DNA from: Physcomitrium patens
Taxonomy: Eukaryota > Streptophyta > Bryopsida > Funariales > Funariaceae
DNA: 64,000 nucleotides
Direction of reading: 5' to 3'
Assembly (NCBI RefSeq): GCF_000002425.4
Contig: NC_037257.1
Coordinates: forward strand, 15,862,733 to 15,926,732
Shown: in pieces, positions 35,653 to 48,154 of the stretch
Layout of the letters: every line of letters begins with the position of its first letter
How positions within the stretch are numbered: position 1 is the first letter of the stretch
Notes under the pieces: generated by a model
Databases searched by the model: none
Told to the model about the DNA's origin: nothing
What the model saw: only the letters and a program-made list of their open reading frames with translations
Program-made: the position numbers and the translations under genes

Positions 35653-35689
35653 TCTGTGCATCCTCCGGCATGCGCCAACGATTCTTCAA

Positions 35690-37833
35690 TATGTTGATGT
35701 AGAATGTTCTTCATCTTCGTACAATTCTTGATCTTCAATATGCTCTTCTATTCCAATCTCAATATCTTATATTTGAGTTTGTTCTTCATCAAAACAAATG
35801 CCTTCATCTCTTTGTTTAAATAACTTGATTCATTTGCTTGCTATGGATACCTTCAATTCTGTACCATCAAGTTCTTGTAATGAATATGTTCCATTGTTGT
35901 GTGCCCTTTTGACAATACAAGGTCCAAACCATCTCTTTGCAAACTTATTTATAGTGCTATGTTGATTGTCTAAGCTACTATCATAAACTAATACCCAATC
36001 ACCATCTTCAATAGCCTTGGGTCGTAATCAATGTTTTTTTATCAAATCTTTCTTTATTCTTTTCCCTTGCTTCTTTCAATTTTTTTATTGCTATTTCAAT
36101 ATCGTTGGGTCTTCTTTCTAGTTGCTGAATCCGTAATACTAAAAGTTCTTCTCTGTTGAGATCATTCTTCCACGGCAATACACCCCATGTAGGTACTACA
36201 TCTTCTATTGGCATTACTGGTTTTTGACCATATACTAATTCAGAAGGCATATAACCTATTACCGAACTATGAGTTGTACGATCTGCCCATAGTGCAAATG
36301 GTAGTAGTCTAGGCCATTCATGTGCTTTTCCATTGCATGCCTTTACTAATGCCTTAACAATAGGTGAATGCCCATGCTCACTTTTACCATTACCTTCTGG
36401 ATTATATGTAGTTGTTAAAGAAAGCTTAATTCCTATCCTATTAAAGAATTCTCGTGCTTCCTTTGCATCCAATTCACCTCTATCGGCTGTAATTTTTCCA
36501 ATACAACCATAGCGACAAATAACTTCTTCTAATAGAAATCGACATACACCTTTAGTATCCTTTGTTCTTAATGCTCGTCCTTCAACCATATTTGATAAAT
36601 CTTCTCATGCAAGTATCAAATACTTCTTTTATCCAAGTCCCATAGGCATTGCCACTAAATCCACCACCCATTTGTAATCTAAAGCCAAAGGGTATGTTGG
36701 ATGTAACCCATCTCGATGTCGAATATTTGAATATATTTGGCAAATCTCACAAGATTGTATAAATTTTGCTATGTCTTTATACATTCCCTTCCACCAATAT
36801 TGTTCCTTTAACTTAGTGAATGTTGTTCAAATACCTCGATGCCCTGGCCATAAATTTTTATGAAATTCTTTAATAATCTTTGGTTGAGCTTCTAAACCAC
36901 ATATTATCCTTTGTGATACTTCTTCTCTCTTTTTTGGATGCTTCCATAAATATCCATCATGTAAAAAATATCCATAGTCTTTCTTACGAATTTTCTTAAA
37001 TTCTTGATTTGTCCAATCTTTTTGTCGTTTTAATGTGCTCAAATACTCTCCAACATCTTTCCATTCATTTTCATATAAATCTCTTAAAAATGCTTTTAAT
37101 GGTATATTAAAACATACACCCTTTTCCTTTGATAACGCATTGGTATAAAATTTTGTACCCACATCATCTTCTAAATCAATCATCTTTTCTTCATCATTAT
37201 ACCATGCTCTCGATAACATATCTGCAACTGAATTTTCTTTTCCTGCAATATGTTTAAATTCAGGATTCATAGATTTGATATATGCTATCCACCTCAACAT
37301 AGCAATATCAGGAGTTGAACAACTTGTAATCATGCCTAACAAAGGTAGATAATCTGTTTCTATAACTACTGATGCTCCAATCAAGTACTCTTTTTCATTT
37401 TTCATAGCTATTACTATATCCCATAATTCTCTTTTGATTTGTGCATATGTCCTTTGCCTAGAATTCAATACCTTTGCTCCAAATCTTACTACATATCTAT
37501 TTCCTTGTTCATCATCTTGTCCAACTGCCCAACCTATTCCAATTGGACTTGCATCAACTGTTAATACCACTGGCCTTCTACCTTCATAATTTACTTTCTT
37601 CAAAGTTGGAGATGAAGAAAGAAGTTCTTTCAATTTTTCCATAGCTTTCCGTTGTTCTTCTTTCCATTGAATTTTTGATTCTTTCTTAACAACTTATATA
37701 ATGGATCTGCTATATGTGCAAAGTGAGGTATCTATATATGATAGAAAATACATGCTTCTAAAAATCTTCTCACTTCCGTTGTATTTGTACATTCTTTCAT
37801 CTTTTTAATAATATCAATCTTTTCTATACTTGG
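35690..37833 (-). pseudogene. A6 RNase H and integrase
   Basis: RNase H: 37642-37150, with LTVDASPIGIGWAVG, IKRELWD, IETDYLPLL and VADMLSRAW. Integrase: finger region near 36840-36720, catalytic core with TADRGELD near 36490 and NGKSEHGHS near 36390, then the long basic helix (36180-36020) and the GPY/F tail near 35930, ending in an acidic region with the stop near 35690. Frames are broken near 37670 and 36830, in the finger, at 36590 and at 36008. No chromodomain. The 36008-36589 stretch is an uninterrupted 193-codon core. Confidence 0.82.
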
Positions 37834-39195
37834 CTAACGTCCATATGAACCACATGTGTATCCTACCACCAAAATTTCTTTTACTCCAAACATTGGTTTT
37901 GTCCCCGATAAGGTTAAATGGACTTCTTCCAATCTTTTCAAAATCTTCTTACAATCTTCAATATGATCTGCCACAAACTTCTTACATCCCTTTGAATCAA
38001 AAGTTTCATCCTTTGTTTCTTCTTCACATCCCATAATAGGTACATCATCTAAGAAAGGTATTGTTATTCTTGGAATAAAATCTCTTAATATCTTATGCAT
38101 TCCATTCATCACATGTGCTACAGAATTTGTAGCCCCTTGTAGTAATGTGCACATTCTAACTAATCCTAACGGTGTCTTCATAGTTGTCAAATTCCTACTT
38201 TGTATTGCCAATTGGAATTGATCATAACCTGAATAAAGATCACTCATTGAGTAGATAGCTCTTCCAGCAAATGCTTCTACAAATTCATCCACAATTGGAC
38301 TTGAACCCATATTTCTAATAGTCACTTTATTTATGGGTTGCATATCTTGTATAAATCTCATTGTTCCATTTTTCTTTGGCACTGTAAACCATCGATTAGA
38401 ATAAGGTGCTATAGATGGTTCCAAAATTTCAATTTTAATCTTTTCATTGAGTAAATCTAGTAATTTAGATAAATATGCTCTTGGTACTGGAATTGGTCGC
38501 AAATTCCATGGTTCATGAGGAATAGTAAAAATAACCATGGGTGCTACAATATTTGGATCAACACACCTAATTTCATGTGCTTCAAATGCAAAAGCTTTTC
38601 CATGACGTAAAAGTAAATCCCTAAAACATTTTTCTTCACATTTTGTTAAAAATCCATCACCTCCAACATTTAATCCATCTAATGTAACATCCGTAAATTT
38701 ATACCCTATCTTCCTTGGATTTCTTAGATTTGGTTGTATCGATGCCCCACTTACCATTTCTTCACAATCACATGGTAGTCGCAAAGCCACTAGTTTGACC
38801 TTCTTTGCTACTGATTTATACTTAGTTTCAACATATACCTCTTGGCAACTTAAATTTTCTTTAAATCCTTGAATTTCATCATAAAATTCTTTAGAATACA
38901 CATTAATAACTCTATTCTCTACTTGTAACTCACATTGTAATAGATAATTTAATTCCCCCATAGAATCTGCAAAACCTATTTCTTCATATCTTCCTGAAAT
39001 AAATTCATTTTCAACCAATTCTCCATTTTCTTTCAACTTTTCTTCTATATTTTTAATATAATATCTGTCCCTCTTTTTCATTTTGTCAATAGTCTTAAAA
39101 GTCAATACACAATCTTGTGTCATCTCAATAAGTCTGGTAGATAACAATTCTTTTTCTAAATTAAGTGGGAGCATTTCTTTCTCTAATCCATTGCA
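37834..39195 (-). pseudogene. A6 reverse transcriptase
   Basis: A 446-codon open frame (37834-39174) covers an N-terminal region with charged stretches, then RT: PWNLRPIPVPRAYL near 38490, NRWFTVPKKNGTMRFIQDM near 38350, MSDLYSGYDQFQLA near 38230 and FLDD at about 38041-38055. It stops at 37834, next to the RNase H part, where the frame is lost. This is the longest unbroken RT frame of family A in the window. The upstream gag-protease stop at about 39197 overlaps this frame, again in a -1-like relation. Function: cDNA synthesis from element RNA. Confidence 0.85.
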
Positions 39196-39196
39196 A

Positions 39197-40503
39197 CCCC
39201 GCCTTACAATGGTGTGTGGTAAAAATCCTCAAGGTCTTCAAATTTTTCATTTGATATTGGTTTCACTCTCAACTTATCATGTTTTCTCTCAGGATTAGCA
39301 CAAACAGTTCAAAATTGAACTGCTTTCATCCCATCTTGGCTTCTTATTCTTGCATAAGCTGAACCATCATCCATTACTTTTGTTTCCATTTGTGTGGAAA
39401 TAATATATGATTGTCCCAATATAATAGGCTATGTAGACATGTCTTGCACAAAGAAATTTTGTTCATGAATAACATCTCCAATTGTCACTTTGATATTTGG
39501 ACATGCTCCATACAAATCTCCCTTTGAATTATTCGCAGCTCTTATCATCTACCTATGTTCAGTATCAATAGGCCATTTTCCCTTGTTATATAATTCCTTT
39601 GACATCAAATTGATTTGAGAACCATGATCAATTAATGCTACAACTGGTTCTTCTAAATTTTCTAATTTTATTAAAGTCTCCATTGTAGCCCTTGCCTAAT
39701 GACTTCTAGAATAATGGCTAGAAGCTTGAATGACATCTTCTTTTTTTGAAAACCTTACTCACAAGACATCTCCAAAATTTTGTATTTTATCTTCTTCATC
39801 TTCATTTCTTTCCATTGCTCTTGTTCCTTGTGCATTTGATGTCATAGAATCTCCTATAGATTGTCGTTTTCTCTTTATTGTATCAATAATAACTTCATGA
39901 AACTCACGCTTTGTAATTCCTAGAATTTCATTAATTGTGAATTCAACCTTTCCACTTAAAATCCACTCCTTTAATACCTTCTTTAAGTCTGTAGCTACTT
40001 CAATATCTGATTGTAATTTATAAGCAGGAGCCTTTGCTTTTTCTTTTTCAATTTCCCTCTCTTTGTAGAAATGCTCCCATTGTCTCTTCATGTATAGAAT
40101 TCTTTTGTTGTCGTACTTTTTCTCCCCTTGTAATTCTTTTTGAGGGCCCTTCATTATTTTCATCTTTCTTTCATTTTTCTTCTATTAATGCTTCATGTTG
40201 ACTCCTTGCAATATGAGCATGTACAGATAGTCTATCTACTGGATCATCCCACCCATTAATTTGTCAAATGTTATTACCAACACATTTCAAATCATCTCTA
40301 GTAAAATTTTTCCTTTCAGCATACCTCATTGCACTTGTCCACAAAGAACTAGATTCTACTGGAAACTCAAGGTTTATACTTAAACATCTACTAGGATCTG
40401 TTTCCACCCAATATGTTGATGCTTCATTGCTTGAGATTGTCTGCACTTTAAAAGTATCTCCAATAAATAACTTCATTCCTCCTTTATCAAAATTTTTTTC
40501 CAA
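39197..40503 (-). pseudogene. A6 linker and protease
   Basis: The linker (40503-39760) contains DLKKVLKEWILSGKVEF near 39960 and FHEVIIDTIKRKRQ near 39890, as in A5. The protease (39700-39200) has ALIDHGSQINLMSKELY near 39610, and PIILGQSY near 39420 as the C-terminal motif. Several stops and frame changes occur (39759, 40164 to 40263, 39551). DHGS replaces the usual DSG in this family. Confidence 0.75.
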
Positions 40504-41596
40504 TTTTTCTCCATTTTTTTTTTGAGTGTATCATACCATCTTTAAAAAAAACAACTCCTTTACGTAATGCCTCTGTAAATTCTTCACATTCCCTCCTCAA
40601 GTCATCTATGTTGTCACACCACATGCATCTATGTACTACACCCTCCATTGGCCTTGGTCTTTGTTTTGTTGATATTCTTGATGATTGACCTTTCTCTTCA
40701 AGTTTTACAAATTTTATTTGTAAATCTCTCATCCCACGTATGATTTCATCAATTCTTGTTTCTTCTTTCTTTGATATAGCCATTGAAGGTTGAATTAAAG
40801 ATGTCGGATGGATACTAGACACCTTTATCTTAGATGGTTGTAATGGTCTTTGATCACCCCCCATATCTTTTCTCTTTTTCCTTTTTGTCATCGTCCTTAC
40901 AGCATCCTCTACCCTTTCCCAATTTGTTGTCAATCCTTCATCTTCTTCTTTATCTTCAAGCATGAATTCCAACTTCTCTTATAACTTTCTATCAGCTGCT
41001 TAAAAAAAGAGCTCCACCTTACTTGGATCCAATAACTGTCTTTCTTTCTTTGATAAAGAAGAATATTGCTTTTCAAACTCCCTTAATAATTCTATTGCTA
41101 AAAGATCCTTCTTTGGCTTTTCAATCCATTCAAAAAAAGACCTTTTTGTAATCCTATCACTATTTTCTAAGAAAAATTCATCTTTCAAAGCTTGAGAAAA
41201 TTTCTCCCATGAACCTCCAAAGTGTTGAATAAGAAACTTAACTTGATTTCTTATCTCTTGTGCAGAGGCTAATTCAAATAATTGAACCATCTCACTTTCT
41301 GAAATATGCTTCAATTCCATTTCTTTTACATAACATCTTAAATATTTTGTAATATCCTTTCCTTCAAATTGATCGATCTTGTCCACGACCGCTTGTAATG
41401 CTTTGTTAGCCATACTCTCTTTGTGATCTTTAACCTGTTGCTCTTGTTGTTGCATGAATAAGGTCAAAGCTTCAAACATGCTTGTGGAATTAGGATCAAA
41501 ATGCATACCTTGTCTACAAATGAAACTCTTCTTCGAACTCCACTTGAAGCACTTTCCAAATTGTCTCCTTCCATTTTCTTTTAATTCCTTCTCCAA
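40487..41596 (-). pseudogene. A6 gag
   Basis: Two open parts in one register, 41596-41000 (198 codons) and 40972-40487 (161 codons), are separated by stop codons near 40990. The first is the capsid: MQQQEQQVKDHKESMANKALQAV near 41440-41390, then QFEGKDITKYLRCYVKEMELKHI. The second ends in a knuckle region (CMWCDNIDDLRREC near 40610) in which the His of CX2CX4HX4C is Asp. Alignment with A5 gag is continuous, with about half the residues identical by eye. Confidence 0.82.
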
Positions 41597-41641
41597 AATT
41601 CAAATAAAAAAAAATAATAATAAATTCCTTCCACCTCAAGC

Positions 41642-41661
41642 GTTTCATGTCGGGTTCACCA
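41642..41661 (-). other. Primer binding site of A6
   Basis: Minus strand TGGTGAACCCGACATGAAAC, four bases inside the 5' LTR. Confidence 0.75.
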
Positions 41662-41665
41662 AATA

Positions 41666-43769
41666 TGTCGTAATGTGTGAAGTCTAGCTTGAGAATGCTC
41701 CGGACACTTGGCTGTAGAAGGAAGAATAGAAATTGCGATAACAAAATCTCAATTCTAATAGAATATTAACAATGCTCTAATTAGACTATAATAATGCTAA
41801 ACAAACGTAATCAAATTCAAAACAACTCAAAGAAATTTCAAACAAACAATAAAATTCTTAAAGAAATATTAGAATGATCACAAATTTTACTCAATTATAT
41901 GTCAATTCAACCTTATTTTAATTCTAGTTAAAATCCTATTGAATTTCACTCAACTTTAGACCAAACCTAATTAAATCTTAAATACTAATAATTCCTAAAC
42001 CCTAAGTCAAATCCTAAACAAATCTTAAATTAAACCCTATTCCAAATCCTAAACCCTAAACCAAATCCTAATGCAACCCGAAATCATAAGGCAAACCTTA
42101 AGTCAAATGTTAAGCAAACCGTAATCGCAAACCGTAATGGCAAATGCCTAAAGCAAAGCCTAATCCACCCCTAAACTCTAATCCAAATCCTAAATCCTAA
42201 ATCAAACCTTAAATCAAACCCTAACCAAACCCTAGTCCAAACTCTAATCCAAACCCTAAATCAAATTCTAACCAAATCCTAAATCCTAATCCAAACCCTA
42301 ATCCAATCCTAAACTCTAATCCAAATCCTAAACCAAACCTTAAATCAAACCCTAACCAAACCCTAATTCAACCCTAAATCCTAAACCAAACCTTAAATCA
42401 AATCCTAATCAACCTCTAATCCAAACCCTAAATCAAACCCTAACCAAACCCTAAATCCTAATCCAAACCCTAATCCAAACCCTAATCCAACCCTAAACTC
42501 TAATCCAAATCCTAAACCCTAAATCAAACCTTAAATCAAATCCTAACCAAACCCTAGTCTAAACTCTAATCCAAACCCTAAATCTTAATCCAAATCCTAA
42601 ACCCTAAACCAAACCTTAAATCAAACCCTAACCAAATCCTAATCCAAACCCTAATCCAAATCCTAAATCAAACCCTATCCAAACCCTAAACCGAACCCTA
42701 GCCAAATCCTAATCCAAATCCTAGTAATTCCTATGACAGATTTAAACCTCAATATCTCATGAATAAACCGTCGATCTCAATTCAAAATTTGCATAATTCT
42801 TAAAAATCAAGTTTAAAACAAGCAAAAAAAATTTGAAAAGGATCGGAGTTACGAAATTGACGAAAACCTCAAAAATGTGTTCGGGTGTTAGCTGGCCTCC
42901 TTCTCCAATCTTGTTGTCAAACTTCCAGAGTCAATTTCTCTTTTTTGCGCCGTTCGATTGGTTTCAAATTTCTCATGGACATAGGAAAACAATTCTAATA
43001 TCTTCTCACATAAGTTTTACTCCAATCCAACTAGTAGATTGCATGAAATCTTAAAAACCCTCACTAGACCTAAAATTCTACTTTCTAAGACCTTGAGTCA
43101 CTTAAACCTCAATATCTCTCAGTTCAACCGTTAGATCAAGTTCAAATTTACAACATGTATTCAACACAACTATAACCATGAATCCAAAAAAATTCACTTA
43201 TAGATCTACAACAAAACTCTCGAAATCACTCAAAATATAAATCCTATTTTATTTCATAAAACCCAAGTCATCCAAAAAAAAACTCAACTTTGCAAAGCTC
43301 TTACGAATTCATATCAACTTCAAATCACCCAAAATCAATGTCCATAGAAACCCTATTCAACCTTCTCTCCAACCCTACTCTCCGATCTGCCAAAGAGTCC
43401 CGGAGTCGTCAAAACTCGGTTTTGTGCCTCAGGGTCTGATTTCGACCCTGGTTCATAACCGGCCCTCTCCGGGTATCAATATCTAGTTTTTCTAAGTAAT
43501 TTTTTTTCTAGAATTTACTCTTAACTTTTTTCTAAAGATTCCAATATCATTTATTTTTCCAATCTATTTTGATTTGCCTTACTTATGGTACTACAAAGTA
43601 AGTAGAAGTCACCTTTCTAAAAGGCAGCATTGATACCTTTTAATTTTTCTACCCCTTTGGCTATTAACTATATTTCTAAGATAATTTGTTCTAATACTTT
43701 GAAGTAAGATCTCTTAAATTATAATAATCTCCACACTCTTTCACCTATTAATCGTGTTACATCATGACA
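41666..43769 (-). repeat. A6 5' LTR
   Basis: 2104 bp, TGTCGTAATGTGTG...GTTACATCATGACA on the plus strand. The 1040 bp right of the array differ from the partner LTR at only about four or five sites. The array (41994-42724) is 296 bp longer, which accounts exactly for the length difference of the two LTRs. A patch at 42073-42160 has many substitutions to G. Confidence 0.9.
41994..42724. repeat. Telomere-like CCTAA minisatellite in A6 5' LTR
   Basis: 731 bp of the same irregular CCCTAA/CCAAA units as in the partner LTR. Confidence 0.85.
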
Positions 43770-43773
43770 ACGT

Positions 43774-44127
43774 TCTAAAAAAATCTTAGGATGGATATTT
43801 AGATAGGACCTACTATAGAACCTTGTAAAAGAAATTTAAGATAATTATCTAAGTAGAATCTACTACCTAGGAATATTCTAGAAAGTCCAAGGTAGTAGAA
43901 CAAAGTATAAATAAGACTAGCTAGGACATTTTGGAGAGTTGATTAAGTTGGCTTTAGGTCCTTTTTTTTAATATAATTGGATTTTTTATCTTCTTGTTCT
44001 ATTCTATTTTGTTTTATTTTAATTTTAATTGCTCAATTTTATCTTCCCTGTCTCATTATATTTGATTTTGCTCAATTTGTTCTGGTCCAATTTGTCCTAT
44101 CTTTTGATGAAGTTTTATGTTGCTATA
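43774..44127 (+). repeat. D 3' LTR, second part
   Basis: Continues the D LTR after A6. It holds two further copies of the roughly 75-bp repeat (GATATTTAGATAGGACCTACTATAGAACC; AATTATCTAAGTAGAATCTACTACC) and a possible TATA box (GTATAAATAAG near 43896). It probably ends ...TTGCTATA near 44127, the inverse of the start. The exact end is uncertain within about 40 bp. Confidence 0.45.
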
Positions 44128-44207
44128 GATTAGGAGGATCTTAGATACTTGAGATAGACTGGTCTTGTTTCAATTATTTATTCAGGTAAATGTGTATATT
44201 CATGACA
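44128..44207 (-). repeat. B3 3' LTR remnant
   Basis: The last 35-40 bases (TTCAGGTAAATGTGTATATTCATGACA) match the outer end of family B LTRs and are followed by the B polypurine region. Only this end is present; the rest of the LTR was apparently displaced when D inserted. Confidence 0.5.
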
Positions 44208-44248
44208 TTACCCTACTTTCTAGGTACAAATTTCACAAAGAAGGATCA

Positions 44249-44670
44249 TCATGTATTAAAAAAGTTCAAGATGTGTTGAATTTTGTTTGCAACATATTTT
44301 GATCTTTGTTTCCCTTGAAGGTGGTTGATAGGTCCTTTTAGCTATTCATAATGTTTTATTCTAAGGTGATAAGACCACCTCATTATTTCATTATTGTTGA
44401 GGCTTTTAGCACTTCTTTCAAATAAAAAAATTATAAGTTCATCAGTAGTTGTTTCTACTTCTAATAAAATCACCAAATATCAAGAGTCTCTCTCGAGGTC
44501 ATGATACCAAATGCATTATACCTTATTATCTATTTGTGGAAGAACTTATTATTTTTAAAGACTTCATTTTCATTATATCATCTTGAAGGCTATGAAAATT
44601 AAAATATTTTATTTTATAAATTAAAAAATAATATCTTTTAAATTAAATCTATTGGTTGTTGATTTTCTAT
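44249..44670 (-). pseudogene. B3 third frame (ORF3), decayed
   Basis: Aligns along its whole length with the 423-bp third frames of B4 and B5. The stop sits at 44249-44251 and the start codon position reads ATA. Total length is 422 bp, so there is only about one net indel in a strongly mutated element. No family is recognised. Confidence 0.6.
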
Positions 44671-45013
44671 TTCTATAATTCCACAAATACATAAAATTAT
44701 AAATAAAGATAAAAGATAAAATATAATCTTTTTTAAATTATAATTTTTTCATTATAATGATTTATCATTCTTCATCTTGATTTTAATAAATGTTGTCAAA
44801 GAAAAGTATTAACATTCTTTATTTTATTTGCAAGATTTTAAGTTTGCTTCTATATACCTACATTAATATCATTCTTGTATCAATAAATAAGACATTCCAA
44901 CCTATTTTGATGCCACCTTAAGTCTAAGACTTCTTCCACCTCAAATAACATTTATCTTCTTTTCAAGATATTCACTATCTTGTATGGCTCAAGAAGTGAT
45001 ACATTGTTGTAAG

Positions 45014-46862
45014 CTAATATGATTATATAATAAAAAATAAAAATATGGATGTTATTAAAAAAATCTAATAAAAAGATATAAAAAAATAAAATAAATTACA
45101 AAAAAATAAAAAATTTAGTCTTAATATTATTTTTTATAGATGAGACTTCTATTTAATTTGTAGAGGCATAAATAAGCCAAATCAAAATAAATAAGATAAG
45201 AAATTAATATAGACATATTTAGAAGAAAATGAATAATAAATTAAAATATAAATTACTTCAAATTATTATAAATTGATATCCTAAAAGGGCCAAATATCAA
45301 TTTAGATAGGAATCATACTTTAAGACACAAAACCACATTCCTATGGAAATTTTAGGATTTTTTGGTCAATCAAAGAGCAAGATTTGAAAGCAAACTTTTG
45401 AAGAGATTTTTTAATGTTAATTTCATGTTATTTGGATAAATATTAAGATTTTTAGGGATTTTCAAAGTTAATCATGTATTCAATGGACTTAGATTTTGAG
45501 AAATAAAAACAAGTTTATAAATTTTAAGATTTTTTAAGTTTTATAGAATATTTATAGATTTTAATTTCAATTTAATTTTTTTTATACTTGTTGTAATTGT
45601 GTGTGAAAAATTTTAAGCCAATTAAGTGATTAGATTGAAGTATATGAGGTCTTTTGTGGATTATGGTCTTAAAAATTGGAATTTAAAAGATTGGTGAGGA
45701 TTTCTAAGATATCTATTAATCTACTAATTGAATTAAAATATAACTTTATTTAAAGATAGCTAGCTTTATTTCTAATAATTATAAAAAACTTAGAACAAAT
45801 TAATTGATAAAATTATGAGATTGAAGCTTGAAAATACTAATATTAAGGTTGGAGAAGGAGGTTAGCTGATTCTTGAGTGGAATTTTGGAATTATAATCTG
45901 TTTTTTATGTGCAATATTTTTCAAAATATTTTATATTTGTTGCTAATTTAATTATAGGAAGGTTTTCAAATTTTGAGTCAAAATCAATAGTTCAATAATT
46001 AATTACTGAATATTTAATTTATTATAGGATTTATTAAGAATTTATTTAAGACTTAGAATTTAATTAAAGATTGATTAAAGTTGATTTAGGATCTAAGATT
46101 TGATTAGGATTTAATTAAGATTTAAGATTTATCTAGGATTTGGTTAGTTTTTAGGATTTTATCTAGATTTAATTAAGGTTTGACTAAGATTTAATTAAGA
46201 TTTTACTATGAATTTATTAATATTAGTTTAGAATTTAAGTTTTTGTTAAGATTTTACTAAGATTTTATTAGGATTTTACTATAAATTTATTAGGATTGGT
46301 TTAGAATTTAAGATTTTATAAAGATTTCATCTAGAATTTGATTAAGATTTATTAGGGTTTAATTATGGTTTCAATTAAGATTTAACATATGATTTAATTA
46401 AGATTTATTAGAATTTAAATTAATATTTCAATTATTATTTGACCTAAGATTTAATTAAGGTTTAATAGGATTTAAATTAAGATTAAATTATGATTTGATT
46501 AAGATTTATTTAAGATTTATTTAATATTTTAATTTTTAATTTTTTTAAGGATTCTTTATTATTTCTTTTAAATTTTCTATTTTTAATATTTTAAAAATAT
46601 TATTTTTATTTATTTAATGTTTTTTTATATTTTTTTATATATTTTTATATTTTTCTTTGAGATTAATTTATGACTTCTTTGTATTTTTTTGTATCTTTTT
46701 TAAATTTTATTTTAGATTAATTAAGATATAATTAGGAATATTAAGGATTATTTAAAGTTTATTTTAGATTCTATTAGACTTGGTAGGATTGTTGTTGTAT
46801 TTTTACTTATCTTTGATAACTAAGTGCTTGGTGTATTCTCAAGCAAGAACACACATAATACA
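45014..46862 (+). repeat. A7, decayed solo LTR of family A
   Basis: Starts TGTTGTAAGCTAATATG next to ACAT (a likely decayed ACGT duplication) and ends CACATAATACAA. It interrupts B3 integrase: matching B5 sequence (57545-57620) lies on both sides. It is like A4 and A6 LTRs, with the central block (45290-45370) and a decayed array (about 46020-46540) of GATTTAATTAAGATTTA units. About 1850 bp. No coding sequence. Confidence 0.7.
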
Positions 46863-48054
46863 AAAATGTAGAATATAAGATGGAGCTTCATAAATTCTAA
46901 TAGATATAATTGATAAGCAACTAAATTGATTTGTTCATAAATAAAAAGTGATCAAAGGGTACAGTAATCCAACTTATCACAAAAGCAATTAGTCTTAATA
47001 TTGCAACAAAGTAACCATATATTATTGCCAACATAAAATTAAGATTTCTCCTTGTTATAGGCATCCATATTAGTCTTTTATTATTCTTGAATTTTTTTTA
47101 ATTATACCATCATTATTGTATATAGCTCAAATAAACAATTTGTCAAATCTTTTGCTGCAAGATTATCAATTTTTAAAAAGTCAAAAGCATCAAGTCATAG
47201 ATGATAATTATAATTAATAAAATAAAATAAAAATAATAAAAAAAAAGTTCATAGAAGAAAATATAATATTATTATAAGAAATATCTAATAACAATAAAAA
47301 AAATTCAATCATCTTATTAATAGTTGATGGTATATTTGATATATTTCTTCAAAATTTAATTTATGTACTTTATTTATCTATAAATTTGACGATAAAAATC
47401 CAAAGATAGCTTTAAATCTATCTTTAGAATTTTAAAAAGTATTTTCTATAATCTTGATATAAATTTAGTTCTTCTATCCAATATAATATCCTTAGACAAT
47501 CCATGATAGTAATAGATGTTGTCAAAGAAAAGTTTTATTCTTTCTTTACTTGTGATAGATTTTTTACATGGTATAAAATGTGCCATCTTAATAAAAGATC
47601 TACTATTACAAATATAGAGTCATAAGAATGTGTGATTGAAAGATTTATGATAAAATCTATAGAAACATAAGACCATGGTTGTTTTGGAATAGGTAATAGC
47701 TAAAGAAGCCCATAAGATTAATGGTAAGGAATTTTTGATTTTGAACGAATGTCACATAATTGTACAAAGTCTTTGATTTCTTTTTATATTTGACGCTATT
47801 AAAAATCTTTAGATATTAATTCAAAAGTCTTATCATATCTAAAATATCCAATTGCTAAAAATTTGTGACAAGCTTGAAGAGCATGTAATTGTGCTTTGTC
47901 TTTTGAAATATATAATTATTCTTAAAAATAGAATAGATTATTTTTAAACTTAAATATAGAAGTATACTGAAACTTTAAAATTTTATTTTTAATATCATAA
48001 ATGAGAGAATCAAAGGACATATTCAATTAAACTTGCTGAAAAAAATAAATCAAA

Positions 48055-48154
48055 NNNNNNNNNNNNNNNNNNNNNNNNNNNNNNNNNNNNNNNNNNNNNN
48101 NNNNNNNNNNNNNNNNNNNNNNNNNNNNNNNNNNNNNNNNNNNNNNNNNNNNNN
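48055..48154. other. Assembly gap of 100 N
   Basis: Exactly 100 unknown bases between B3 integrase and RNase H. The true distance is unknown. Confidence 0.95.

Larger units (their letters stand above)
33830..43769 (-). mobile_element. A6, complete family A gypsy element
   Basis: A 9940-bp element: 3' LTR 33830-35637, internal 35638-41665 and 5' LTR 41666-43769. It is flanked by a perfect 4-bp duplication ACGT (33826-33829 and 43770-43773) and inserted in the LTR of D. Gene order is as in A5, to which it is homologous throughout. The LTRs are about 99% identical outside a repeat array that differs by 296 bp, which points to a recent insertion, yet the internal frames carry many stops and frameshifts. 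Confidence 0.92.
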
